This document shows positions 32,286 to 41,276 of a stretch of 64,000 nt of DNA, piece by piece. Location of the stretch: contig JAHLKG010000002.1 in NCBI GenBank assembly GCA_025526995.1, positions 1,612,001 through 1,676,000 of the forward strand, written 5' to 3'. The notes under the pieces were generated by a model. It saw only the letters and a program-made list of their open reading frames with translations, was not told the DNA's origin and did no database searches. Source of the stretch: Powellomyces hirtus. Lineage: Eukaryota; Chytridiomycota; Chytridiomycetes; Spizellomycetales; Powellomycetaceae. Positions within the stretch are counted from its first letter, which is position 1; every line of letters starts with the position of its first letter. Both the position numbers and the translations under genes were made by a program.

Positions 32286-34062
32286 TTTGCAGAGTTAGGC
32301 AGATTTCCAGATAGCAGCGCCGAAGTATGGTTGTACAGAAGAATTAATATGATTTTTTGCATACATAAGAGAGAACAGCAAAACAAAAAATAAATTATAA
32401 CACACAATGACTGCCGGGGAGACTCAGAGGGTGTAGAGCTTTGGCTAGCTGTTCAAGATTTCAAGACCCGGCATTGGCATCCCTACTCAGTGCTCAAGAC
32501 GACAAATTCGAGCAGATCGGCTGTTGTGGCAGTTGCCGCTGCCGCTGTGTTGAATTCTCTATATGTTGGTTTACACCTCTGTCTTCTATTTGCAGCTTTG
32601 CTTACTGGTGGCTAGTTGGTGTTACATCATACTGTAAAAAATACAATAGCTTTAAAAATAAAATAAATAGTTAACTAAACAAATCAAGCAAAAGAAACTT
32701 AGTTAATAATACAATAAATAAGTATAAGATTTAGGTGGCCCGTGGGGAGCATTAAGTAAAGCAATTCCAGATAAGACAACATAATCCTGTAATAAATACC
32801 AAAAGACTAACTCTTTAAACCTCAACTTAACTAGAAGACAACTAACCATAACCAATTGAGTTGTGAATAGTAATACCGAACCAGAGTAATTTGTAATCAT
32901 CATAATAAGTAGGGCAACTCTTTACTTTTAGTATTCTAATCCTGCTCATACTAATGGTTAGTTCAACTAAGAATCTTAACAATGGGACTCAATCAGGAAT
33001 AATGCAACTTGAAAGCGTAGGTGAAACCAAAATGGATAAGTATACTCTGATGCCTGACCAAGTGAATTAATGGTTAGACTACTAAAATATTAAACACAAT
33101 CTCAATAGTAGCATCATTAATTAGAGTAAAGCTAATGATATTAATAACAGGAAGGCAAGTATAATAAATTGTCAAGAGGATAACCAATGCGAATCATGAT
33201 ATCTATTTGATCCAATCTACTAATACAGTAGTAAGTAAGTAAGTAAGTAAGTAATTCAAACTAAAGTTATTCTACAGTCAAAAGGAATAAAATCACTATA
33301 AGGAAGGAATACAGTGTGAATAATATTCAAGCAAAAACTCTAAGGCTACAATTAACTTTCCACATGGAGCTAACATAATAAAGTAAACCAGGTTTATACC
33401 AGCATGTAGTTCAGTGACTAGCAACTACGAGATAATGTTTTAGTCTTTTTACCAACCCAAAGTAAAGAATAACCATAGATATTAGAATGGAAAGACGAAT
33501 TAAGTAAGAAACAAAATAACAAAAAGTGTAATAATAAATATATAAATAACAAAAGCTAAATAATTCAGAAGCAGGTTATGAAATTAAGTACTAAGTAACA
33601 GAAGATTAATGAAGTTAAAAAGCTTATATAAAAAAACATGACAATTTATGAATTAAGATAAAGTATAATGCTCATCTATCTTGATCTGTTCCAACCCTAA
33701 TATTAAAGTTGAACTAAAAGGAATAAGTAATGCAATGTTAAACTACTTCTACTTGGTATCATTAATAGCATTTGCTACTATTTATGGTTTTGTTCTTTCA
33801 AAATAAAAAATTTAACGATTTGGAGTTTGTTCACAGAACGAGTACTTCGTGCAAGGAAGTTATTTTAAATACTAAACTAAAACCCGGATTACTTTTACAA
33901 CAATCAAAGAAATAAAAACGAATACAATTTATACAGATTCTCTAAATATAAAGCACTTAACAATACAATTATCATCCAACTCATCTTTTAGGTCAGCGAG
34001 GCGCTGCTCTTCCCCCCATGACCAAATCTTCATTGCTATTGCACTGCGGCAGTAAGAGTCGC
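32286..34062. other. AT-rich gene-poor region
   Basis: About 1.8 kb, strongly AT-rich compared with both flanks, with many stop codons in all frames. It includes a short (TAAG)n-type microsatellite near 33230-33252. No convincing gene, RNA or element end is visible. It could be old decayed repeat DNA or an insertion of organellar origin; nothing here settles that. Confidence 0.5.
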
Positions 34063-34512
34063 TCATTGAGGCGATGCTTTCGTCGGCTCCGAACTGCCGC
34101 AGGGCTCCCACAGCTTAGCAATGGTGTGTCCGACTTTGCTCTCCAGCATCATTCGCGTACCACAAGCTGCTGCCAATTTGATTTCAAGAGTTTTTCTCTC
34201 ATTCGCAAGCTCGGCCGTTAGCGCGCCCTGCTCAGCAAGAATTGTCTTGTAATTGGGCGGTGGTGCTATCGCATCTTTCTTGTGAAAACAAAGGTTGATT
34301 GTAGATGCTGGTCGCGTCGACGGTGGCACAATGGTGGACGCAACAGTAAGCGGTGGCCCCAGGGCACAAGACACAGTGGCAGATGCAGCAGCGACTGGTG
34401 GACTGAGGGCAGAAGACACAGTGGCTGCAGTCAGTAATTGGGAACGAAGATGGGTCGGAGCATGATCGGCAGGCCCAACGCCAGACTTGTCCCGTGGCGA
34501 GCGAAATACCAC
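34063..34512 (-). pseudogene. Possible hypothetical or decayed protein fragment
   Basis: A 149-aa minus-strand frame starting at ATG 34512. It has an Ala/Ser/Val/Pro-rich first half and a short helical, charged second half (ALTAELANERKTLEIKLAAA) that could form a coiled coil. An overlapping frame (33929-34111) continues with a charged helix (EEQRLADLKDELDD), suggesting one gene with a frameshift or unseen intron. I do not recognise a family. Confidence 0.3.
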
Positions 34513-34901
34513 ACTGTATGGTATTTTGTATCCTCCAGCTAGGGCTGTCCCAGAGGTCTATCCTTCCGACACAAGAATATTGTAGCTCAAGCAGTTGTTT
34601 GGCTTGAGCGCACTGGGGACTTTGGTGTTGAGGGCAGCTTATTCAGGACAACTCTCGTCGATCCAGAGCTTGTCAACCTCGGAGCATACCCTTGCCTAGA
34701 GCTGCCCGGGAACTCGCTCGGTCAGACCGTCGATGACTATAAATTTTGACTGACTGCCAGGCCGGCAAAGCGTGCTGGCTTTTGCAATCTGAAAGCGCTA
34801 ACAACAATGCAAGAGAAGCAACAGCTCAATACGCAAAGGCTAGTGTTAACACTTACTGATAGGCAAATTACCTACCCCTCCTTGTTGGTCTGGTACGTCG
34901 C
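34513..34901. other. Intergenic or decayed sequence
   Basis: About 390 bp with no gene I can support. A plus-strand open stretch at roughly 34570-34749 has no start codon and no recognised homology. Confidence 0.4.
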
Positions 34902-35067
34902 TTATGGCCCAAAAGCGGCTAACTTTGTCACAAGACCGATTGCAAGCGCCTTTCTGATTTTGACGTTGTCTGCATCGGAAGCAAGAGGCAGACTCAAATG
35001 CTTCATAGCATTGGTGGTCTGTACCTCAATCCACGTGACTTCATCGAAAACGTCAAGACTCAAATTC

Positions 35068-35324
35068 TGTTGTGCGTAGGTCCGGTTAAGGGGTAGTGCA
35101 ACAGAGAAAAGCTAGCTCGACACTCTCGATGACAATGGAATGATTGTGTTATTGTTAAGTGTAAACGATGGGTGAAGGAGAGCTACACTACGAAGAAGAA
35201 AGGTGGCTGTGCAAGCTATCTAAGCATTTGCGGTCAGATGAAGCACCATTGCGCAGCGGGGGTCACGTGGAGTCTTAGAGCGCTGCCGATTTGACAGGTT
35301 TATCTCAAAAGTCCAATCTCAACA
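35068..35324 (-). repeat. Left (3') LTR of the copia element
   Basis: 257 bp. It differs from 40184-40440 at gcattt/gcattc, cttaga/cttgga and ctgccg/ctgtcg. Confidence 0.93.
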
Positions 35325-35348
35325 CTCCCCCGACTTTGGAGACCAAAC

Positions 35349-35789
35349 ATGCCACAAAACGGTCGAGCTCCGAAGTGTCCCGTTTGTCTTTTTCGAGATG
35401 CCGAATTCTGTGGGGACTGCGGGCACCTGCTGTGCTTCCGGTGTTTGAAGTACATTTGGGTGACACCTGACGACGCCGCAAGCAGATGTGTTATCTGCAG
35501 GTGAGGAAGAAGCCCCGTTGTGCTGGTTTCAGGGTACTGATATCTCGCATTGCACAGAAAAGAGTGGATTAACCTCTTTGAAGGGGAAGTAACGAGAAGG
35601 CGGTGTGACAGGTGTTACAAAAGAAAAGACTGTCGGACGCCGCATGCCTGTGGAGAAAGAAACCCCTGTTTTCTGTGTGAGAGCTGTTCACGGGGTCTGG
35701 TGCATCGAAGTGGAGAAATACATTGCCCGAAATGCAACAAGTCGGACCGTCGATTGAGATGGTGGTTGCGGCGGGTGTATTTCAACTAG
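35349..35789 (+). CDS. Antisense RING-finger protein carried by the copia element, one intron
   Basis: Spliced gene opposite in strand to the copia pol. Exons are 35349-35500 and 35558-35789; the intron is 57 bp (GTGAGG...TGCACAG). They sum to 384 nt, 127 aa plus stop. The N-terminal half is a canonical C3HC4 RING: CPVC, ten residues, C-G-H, LLC, FRC, then CVIC. A second Cys/His cluster follows (CDRC, CRTPHAC, CFLCESC, HCPKC). The tail is basic and aromatic (RRLRWWLRRVYFN). RING fingers often recruit ubiquitin-conjugating enzymes, so an E3 ligase role is plausible but inferred. Its stop lies only 18 bp from the stop of pol on the other strand. It is not obviously alignable to the gypsy antisense proteins beyond the zinc motifs. 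Confidence 0.85.
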
Positions 35790-35807
35790 ACTTATAACGG
35801 GTGTATA

Positions 35808-38291
35808 TCAGTGAGATTTGGCGTAATCTGATTTCGTTCGGAGTCCAGTTCGATGTCGCAGGTCATCAAGTAATGGGCGAGGTAGCGGTTTCGTCAGGGC
35901 GTCAGCCAGCATGAGCTTGGACTCAATGTACTGTAGGTGAATGCGCTCGTTACCGACGAGGTCTCGCAGGAAGTGATAACGGACATCGATGTGTTTGGTT
36001 CGTTGGTGATGCGTCGGATTGGCGGCAAGCTTGATAGCGGCCTGATTGTCCTCATAGATGAGAACTGCTGTCTGCTCCGTTGCTGACAGTTCGGATAGGA
36101 GACCCTGGATCCAGAGTGCTTCCTTTGCACATTCCGCGAGTGCAATGTATTCTGCTTCTGCTGTGGATAGCGCCGTTGATTTTTGACGTTGAGATTTCCA
36201 TGAAATAGCAGCTCCGTTGAGCATGAATACATAGCCAGAGGTTGAGCGACGCGTGTCCGTACAGCGTGCGTAGTCGGCATCCGAATATCCGACAATATCT
36301 CCCCCATCTTGGAAGACAAGAGAGAGATCACTGGTTGTGTTTGCGTACGCGCAAACTTTCTTTGCGGCCGTCATGTGTGCGGCCGTCGGTGCTGCCAGAA
36401 ACTGAGATAAACGGGAAACTGAGTAGGCCAGGTCAGGGCGAGTCCCTAACATCAGATACATTAGTGTTCCAATGATCGACTGATATTCCTTGATTCCTGA
36501 TGCGTCGAGGGCGTCGGCTCCATCGTGCGCGTTTAGATGTAAGGTCAGGTCCATCGGGATGTGATGCGGCCGCATGCCGTTAAGGTTAAACTTGTCGATC
36601 ATGTCTTTGATGTACTTCTGTTGGCCGATGGTAATGCATCGCTTTGACCGGTCGCGCGTAATCTGAAGACCGAGAAGGAAAGAGATCTCCCCCATGTCCT
36701 CCATCTTGAAGCGTTCGGCAAGCGCGGATTTGAGAGCGAGCAGGTCATCGAGGTTTGATGCGAAAATCGTGAGATCATCCACGTAGACGGCAACAATCAG
36801 GATCCTTGTGTTGTCAGTCCGCTTAATGTAGAGCGCGGTGTCGAGTTCTGATACTGAGAACCCGAGCTGTTGAAGAAAGGAGTCGAGAACCTTGTTCCAT
36901 AGGCGCGGCGATTGTTTAAGGCCGTAAAGGGAACGGCGGAGTTTGACGACGTCGTCAGCGACGCCGGCTGGGAGCCGCATCCAGATTTCTACGTCGAGAT
37001 CTCCGTTGAGAAATGCGGTGATGACATCCATCTGATGGACGTGAAGGTCGAGCTTAGCGGCAAGCGCGAGTAGCGCCCGCAAGGTGTTAAACTTGACGAC
37101 GGGCGCATATGTTTTGTTGAAGTCAATGCCTTCACGCTGCGTGAAGCCTCGGGCGACGAGGCGGGCTTTGAACTTCTTGATGGAACCTTCGGCGTTGCGT
37201 TTGACTTTGAAGACCCATTTGGAATCAACAAGGTGAGTGCCAGACGGTGTTTGCGTGGTGTCCGTGTCCCACGTCTTGTTAGTGCGGTGAGACGAGAGTT
37301 CAGCGTCGATCGCTTGTTTCCACTCTTTCGCGTACGGCGAGTTGATTGCCGCCTGGTAAGTGGCGGGCTCGTCAATGTCAGTGCTGCATGCGGCATGCAG
37401 TTCGGCGATTACGGGTGTGCCTTCATCTTCGATTCCGGTGAATTGCGTCAGGGCCTCTGAATCCTTGACGTTGTCGAGGGGTTCCCATGTCGGTTCGTCG
37501 TAGCCAAGCCACTTGACCAGGAATTCCTCTCCCCCTTCGCCGTTGCGAGAGAGTAAGATGCGCTCAACCACATATTCAGGAGTGGTGTCGCTCTGAGCGA
37601 CAGGGCTGACGTAATCAGCCTCGTTAATTGTGACGTCTCGTGCGTCGATGATCGAATCCGTCGATGCATCGTAAAGACGATAGTTGCCTTGTTTAGTGGG
37701 GTGATATCCCACTAGTCGGAACGGTCCGACAGCGCGAGCTCCGAGCTTGCGGTGTGTGCGACGGCGCACAGGTTGATGCATATAGGCCACGCTCCAGATG
37801 GTGCGGAGGTTCGATACATCGGCAGGGGTCCCAAACCAACGTTGGTATGGGGTCTCTCCGTTGAGAGACGTTGATGGCGTCCGTTGACGCAGGTAGTTGA
37901 CGGCCATAGCGAGTTCTCCCCAAAGTTTGAAAGGAGCGCGGCTGTCATGAAGAATCGCTCGGACCTGGTCCATGAGCGTACGGTTGAACCGTTCAGCAAT
38001 GCCATTTTGCTGAGAGGAGTACGGGTGAGTGGGGTTTAACGTGATCCCATCGGCGAGCAGCTCAGCCTGTAGGGGATAGTATTCACCGCCGTTATCGCAG
38101 CGCAGCTCCTTGATCTTGGAGTCGAGATGGCGTTCAGCGTACGCGCGATAGTTTTGCCAATAATCGTTGGTTTGATCTTTGGTCTTGAGGAGGTAGATGA
38201 CGGAATACCGTGTGTATTGGTCAATGAACGTGAGGATGTAGCGGGCGCCAGAGAGGGAGAGAAGATTGGCGCCCATGTCAAAAATGTCCAA
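35808..38291 (-). CDS. pol: Copia pol: integrase, RT and RNase H
   Basis: Open frame of 827 aa from the printed Met. The frame continues upstream to include the pre-integrase zinc region (LWHQRFGHIG...CSGCSLGKS) near 38290-38500. Integrase core is DIFDMGAN, then CDNGGEYY and QQNGIAERFNRT. A chromo-like segment follows (EEFLVKWLGYDEPTWEPLDN). RT has WVFKVKRNAEG, HQMDVITAFLNG and YVDDLTIF. RNase H has GYSDADYA, ALSTAEAEYIAL and the KHIDVRYHFLRD motif. The C-terminus ends LGNERIHL-type, then DALTKPLP. It is in a different frame from gag-protease, so either frameshifting or a one-base mutation near 38520 separates them. Confidence 0.88.
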   Translation of the reverse strand: MDIFDMGANLLSLSGARYILTFIDQYTRYSVIYLLKTKDQTNDYWQNYRAYAERHLDSKIKELRCDNGGEYYPLQAELLADGITLNPTHPYSSQQNGIAERFNRTLMDQVRAILHDSRAPFKLWGELAMAVNYLRQRTPSTSLNGETPYQRWFGTPADVSNLRTIWSVAYMHQPVRRRTHRKLGARAVGPFRLVGYHPTKQGNYRLYDASTDSIIDARDVTINEADYVSPVAQSDTTPEYVVERILLSRNGEGGEEFLVKWLGYDEPTWEPLDNVKDSEALTQFTGIEDEGTPVIAELHAACSTDIDEPATYQAAINSPYAKEWKQAIDAELSSHRTNKTWDTDTTQTPSGTHLVDSKWVFKVKRNAEGSIKKFKARLVARGFTQREGIDFNKTYAPVVKFNTLRALLALAAKLDLHVHQMDVITAFLNGDLDVEIWMRLPAGVADDVVKLRRSLYGLKQSPRLWNKVLDSFLQQLGFSVSELDTALYIKRTDNTRILIVAVYVDDLTIFASNLDDLLALKSALAERFKMEDMGEISFLLGLQITRDRSKRCITIGQQKYIKDMIDKFNLNGMRPHHIPMDLTLHLNAHDGADALDASGIKEYQSIIGTLMYLMLGTRPDLAYSVSRLSQFLAAPTAAHMTAAKKVCAYANTTSDLSLVFQDGGDIVGYSDADYARCTDTRRSTSGYVFMLNGAAISWKSQRQKSTALSTAEAEYIALAECAKEALWIQGLLSELSATEQTAVLIYEDNQAAIKLAANPTHHQRTKHIDVRYHFLRDLVGNERIHLQYIESKLMLADALTKPLPRPLLDDLRHRTGLRTKSDYAKSH

Positions 38292-38428
38292 GTGTATGCG
38301 ATCAAGTGGTTTGGTTGCAGGTCGAGAGTTTTGCCCATTGAAGGGCAGCCGAGTGGATTTACCGAGGGAGCAGCCGGAGCACAGCGCGTGTTCCGGTTCG
38401 ACGTTGTTTGGCAGATCGAGAGAGTAGA

Positions 38429-40102
38429 TCAGATTCGCAGCTTGAAGCGCTCGTTGTCCAATGTGCCCAAAGCGTTGATGCCATAGTTTATAGACATTGC
38501 GGTCCTTTGTTTTGCAGCTTCGGTCGCAAAAGCAGCGGCGGTGGTTTCAACATAACCATCGATAAATGGCAGGTTTCCGTTGTGGCGGAGCGGTAGGATA
38601 ACGCGGCCGTTCTTTAAAATGGAGGAACCGTTAGTTGAGAATGTGATTTCGTAACCGTCCCGGTTCAGTGGCGATGTGGAAACCAAGTTGCGGCTCGCTT
38701 CAGGTACGTAGAGCACGTCGACGCAGACAATGGCTTCGTCCGTGTCGTTATTGCTGATGGTGAGTGTGCCTGCTTCGCAAGCGGTAAGGTTTTCGCCGTT
38801 TGCAACGCTGATTTGGACTGCCGGGATGGGTCGCAGGTCAGTAAGGAGAATAGCGTCCTTGATAATGTGGTGCGTTGCGCAAGAATCAAGGGCAATTGAG
38901 TGCGAGGACCTGTGGTTAGTTGCCAAAACGAGGTTTGCTTCGGCAGCAGGTTCTTGCTGATGTTGTTTAAGGAGCTCGCGCGCGTCCTTCATTTTCGGGC
39001 AGTCCTTCATCCAATGACCGGTTTGTTCGCAGAGGAGGCAGGGAGATCCTGGAACTGAGCGGCGGCGTTGTTTTTTCCACGATTTTCGGGGCGCGTGTTC
39101 ATTGGTGTTGGCGTCCGAATTGCCATGCATCACATGGGCTTCAACGTGAGACTCGGTTTTGGGCACACAAGCGCCCCGTTCTGAGGTAAGCTGTTCCTGT
39201 CGGATTGCGGCTTCCTGCATGGCGTCCAGATCCAAGAGATCCTTTGAGATGATGGCTGAGTAGATAGGACGCTTGAGTCCCTTGAGATAGCAATGCTCGA
39301 TTTCTCCTTTGTTCATGTCGGGAATCTGCATGACGAGTTTGTTGAACGCATTGTTGTATGCAATAACCGACGTGGTCTGCGAAAGATCATCCAGTTTATC
39401 GCGGATCATCGAGCTGAACGCTGGTGGTGTGAATCTCAGGCGTAGCGTTGTTTTGAGATGATTCCATGTTCGAGGGGCGGTCCCCTGGCTTTCCTGGGTC
39501 CTCCACCAGATGTGAGCGGTAGATGTGAGTTTGCTTACCGCCATTTTTGCTTTGAGAAGTGGCGGAAGGTATGCAACCTCGAAAAAGTCGTCCAGTTTTG
39601 CAATGAATTCGAGAAGTAATTGCGGGCTACTCATATCGCCATTGAAGTTGGGAACTTGTTTAAGGAGCTCCTTTGCGACGGAATTCATTGAGGACGACGT
39701 GGGAGAAGAATTCTCTGATGAGCGAGAGTGTGGGCGGTCCTCCGGGAAGACGTGAGGGTTTGCAGCGGCGGCCGTCTGCATTTGCATTTGTGCGAAGGTA
39801 GAAATCAGCTTTTCCATCATCTCTTGTTGGGATTCAGCCGCAAGGTGCTGAGACTCCCTTTGTGACTCGGCGGCGAGTTGCTGCGATTCCAGCAGCATGC
39901 GTTCCTGCATTTCGGCGATAATGCGTTGGGATTCCAACAGCGCCTTCTCCAAATACTCCTTGGTGACGATCTCGTCGTCAGGTCGAGCGGCTCGACTCTT
40001 GTCGTCCTCACTGTGAGGACCCTCATCTGCAGAATCCTGCGTCGGCGCAGGGGCAGTGTTTGTTCCGGACCTGGTCCGAATGGGGCTACGGGACAATGGC
40101 AT
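38429..40102 (-). CDS. gag: Copia gag and protease
   Basis: 557-aa frame from ATG 40102. It has an acidic, Gln/Glu-rich coiled N-terminus with repeated QLAAESQ, a capsid-like region (FNGDMSSPQLLLEFIAKLDDF, read in two parts), then a CCHC knuckle CLLCEQTGHWMKDC. It continues into a protease-like domain whose active site reads LDSCATHH. Most copia proteases have DSGAT or DTGAT, so a Gly to Cys change (GGC to TGC) at the catalytic loop may disable this copy. The frame ends at 38429 just after the join where the pol frame should take over. Confidence 0.85.
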   Translation of the reverse strand: MPLSRSPIRTRSGTNTAPAPTQDSADEGPHSEDDKSRAARPDDEIVTKEYLEKALLESQRIIAEMQERMLLESQQLAAESQRESQHLAAESQQEMMEKLISTFAQMQMQTAAAANPHVFPEDRPHSRSSENSSPTSSSMNSVAKELLKQVPNFNGDMSSPQLLLEFIAKLDDFFEVAYLPPLLKAKMAVSKLTSTAHIWWRTQESQGTAPRTWNHLKTTLRLRFTPPAFSSMIRDKLDDLSQTTSVIAYNNAFNKLVMQIPDMNKGEIEHCYLKGLKRPIYSAIISKDLLDLDAMQEAAIRQEQLTSERGACVPKTESHVEAHVMHGNSDANTNEHAPRKSWKKQRRRSVPGSPCLLCEQTGHWMKDCPKMKDARELLKQHQQEPAAEANLVLATNHRSSHSIALDSCATHHIIKDAILLTDLRPIPAVQISVANGENLTACEAGTLTISNNDTDEAIVCVDVLYVPEASRNLVSTSPLNRDGYEITFSTNGSSILKNGRVILPLRHNGNLPFIDGYVETTAAAFATEAAKQRTAMSINYGINALGTLDNERFKLRI

Positions 40103-40169
40103 GATTGAGTATTGAACAACGTGAAGAAGGATGCAGGATGTTTGTCGTTTTAAGCGTTGAGCGGGCTGA

Positions 40170-40183
40170 CAGGGCTCATAACC
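40170..40183 (-). other. Primer-binding site of the copia element (internal tRNA-iMet type)
   Basis: On the minus strand GGTTATGAGCCCTG directly follows the 5' LTR. It is complementary to the anticodon arm (CAGGGCTCATAACC) of a eukaryotic initiator tRNA-Met, not to its 3' end. Priming by a cleaved half-tRNA is known for Drosophila copia and several fungal copia elements. Confidence 0.8.
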
Positions 40184-40440
40184 TGTTGTGCGTAGGTCCG
40201 GTTAAGGGGTAGTGCAACAGAGAAAAGCTAGCTCGACACTCTCGATGACAATGGAATGATTGTGTTATTGTTAAGTGTAAACGATGGGTGAAGGAGAGCT
40301 ACACTACGAAGAAGAAAGGTGGCTGTGCAAGCTATCTAAGCATTCGCGGTCAGATGAAGCACCATTGCGCAGCGGGGGTCACGTGGAGTCTTGGAGCGCT
40401 GTCGATTTGACAGGTTTATCTCAAAAGTCCAATCTCAACA
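40184..40440 (-). repeat. Right (5') LTR of the copia element
   Basis: 257 bp with TGTTG/CAACA ends, followed by the AATTC duplication at 40441-40445. Confidence 0.93.
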
Positions 40441-40888
40441 AATTCTTGGCAAAAGTTGGCGTGCGACTGTTCAGGTTCTGCGGCAATCGCCTCAAAGATG
40501 GTCAAAATGGTCAAATGGTCGCCCGAGGGGTGAACGAACTGACTTTTGACTACTGCCGCTTTATCCTTGAACCCCCAAGGGGAAAAAAAAAAGTGACCGG
40601 TCACATTCCAGCACGCTCACAATCTTTGCCACTTGAACAGAACAGCGAATAGCTGCAATCACAGCACGGGCAGATTCAGGGCCTAAAGGCAGTGATGAGA
40701 TCTTCCGACCGAGATCAGTGACAGAACCGTCTGCAGTAATGGCCCAAAGGCAAAAGAGGAGTTCCAGACCGCACATGGCCATTTCAGGTGCTGCAAAGAT
40801 AATCTTTAATGAGACACGGTGCTTAGGGCTCTGCGAACAGAAACCAACACATACCTGAAATGGCAGAATCAACCAGATGGCTGTTCAT

Positions 40889-41276
40889 TTAAACAGAATA
40901 ATAAGAAAGTCCCCTCTTTGACTATATATCGATAGTAATAATGGTAATAATAACAATCCACTTGAGCGGGTCAATCAATCAACTCTGGACATAAAACTAG
41001 CTGTTCTAATTGTACAACTAAGGATTTTCACATCACGTTGGGGTCTCGCCTGTCACGCCTGTCAATCCGCGTTTTGACTGGGTTCTTCCGTTCTTCCCAT
41101 CTCATGCCGTCACTTTCTCCCCTGAGCTTTGAGCCTTGTGCGCTCTGGGGTATTGGTGGATTTCTTCAACACTTACCCCCCCCCCCCCCCCCCCCCCGCA
41201 CACCGTTGCAACAGCACCACCACTTTGGCCAAACCCAAGTTTCTTGCATCCCGCGCCGCCGCCTCCGCTTTCAACC
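40889..41276. other. Intergenic region with a C22 tract
   Basis: About 390 bp upstream of the acyltransferase gene, with no gene seen. It contains an uninterrupted run of 22 C at 41176-41197, about 80 bp before the start codon. Confidence 0.6.

Larger units (their letters stand above)
35068..40440 (-). mobile_element. Ty1/copia element with antisense RING gene
   Basis: 5.4-kb LTR retrotransposon on the minus strand with 257-bp LTRs (TGTTG...CAACA) differing at three positions, and TSD AATTC (35063-35067 and 40441-40445). On the minus strand the order is 5' LTR (40184-40440), primer-binding site, gag-protease, integrase-RT-RNase H, convergent antisense RING gene, polypurine tract (GTCGGGGGAG) and 3' LTR (35068-35324). 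Integrase preceding RT identifies the copia superfamily. It is a recent insertion into a helicase pseudogene. Confidence 0.93.
34902..40888 (-). pseudogene. DEAH-box RNA helicase pseudogene, 5'-truncated and split by the copia element
   Basis: The minus-strand sequence on the two sides of the Ty1/copia element joins, after removing one AATTC, into the C-terminal region of a DEAH-box RNA helicase. A short exon (HLVDSAIS, 40855-40888) and a 64-bp intron (40791-40854) lead to APEMAMCGLELL and TDLGRKISSLPLGP (HA2-like domain). Next come FVHPSGDHLTILTIFEA and, across the element, VKIRKALAIGLVTKLAAFGP. A one-base shift in a T-tract near 40590, another near the insertion point, and stops at 34902-34904 and beyond show decay. 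The motor domains are missing. The family is the spliceosomal and ribosomal DEAH helicase group; the exact member is not clear. Confidence 0.75.

Noticed and set aside
32703..32903. Hydrophobic 66-codon minus-strand frame in the AT-rich region, suggestive of an organelle membrane protein
   Set aside because: AT-rich codons give hydrophobic residues by chance, and no known mitochondrial protein motif is visible.
34570..34749. Plus-strand open stretch ending LGQTVDDYKF
   Set aside because: No start codon, no splice support and no family I recognise. It may be chance or a relic.
34807..35079. 90-codon plus-strand frame before the copia element
   Set aside because: It is opposite to the helicase relic, which explains the conserved sequence better.
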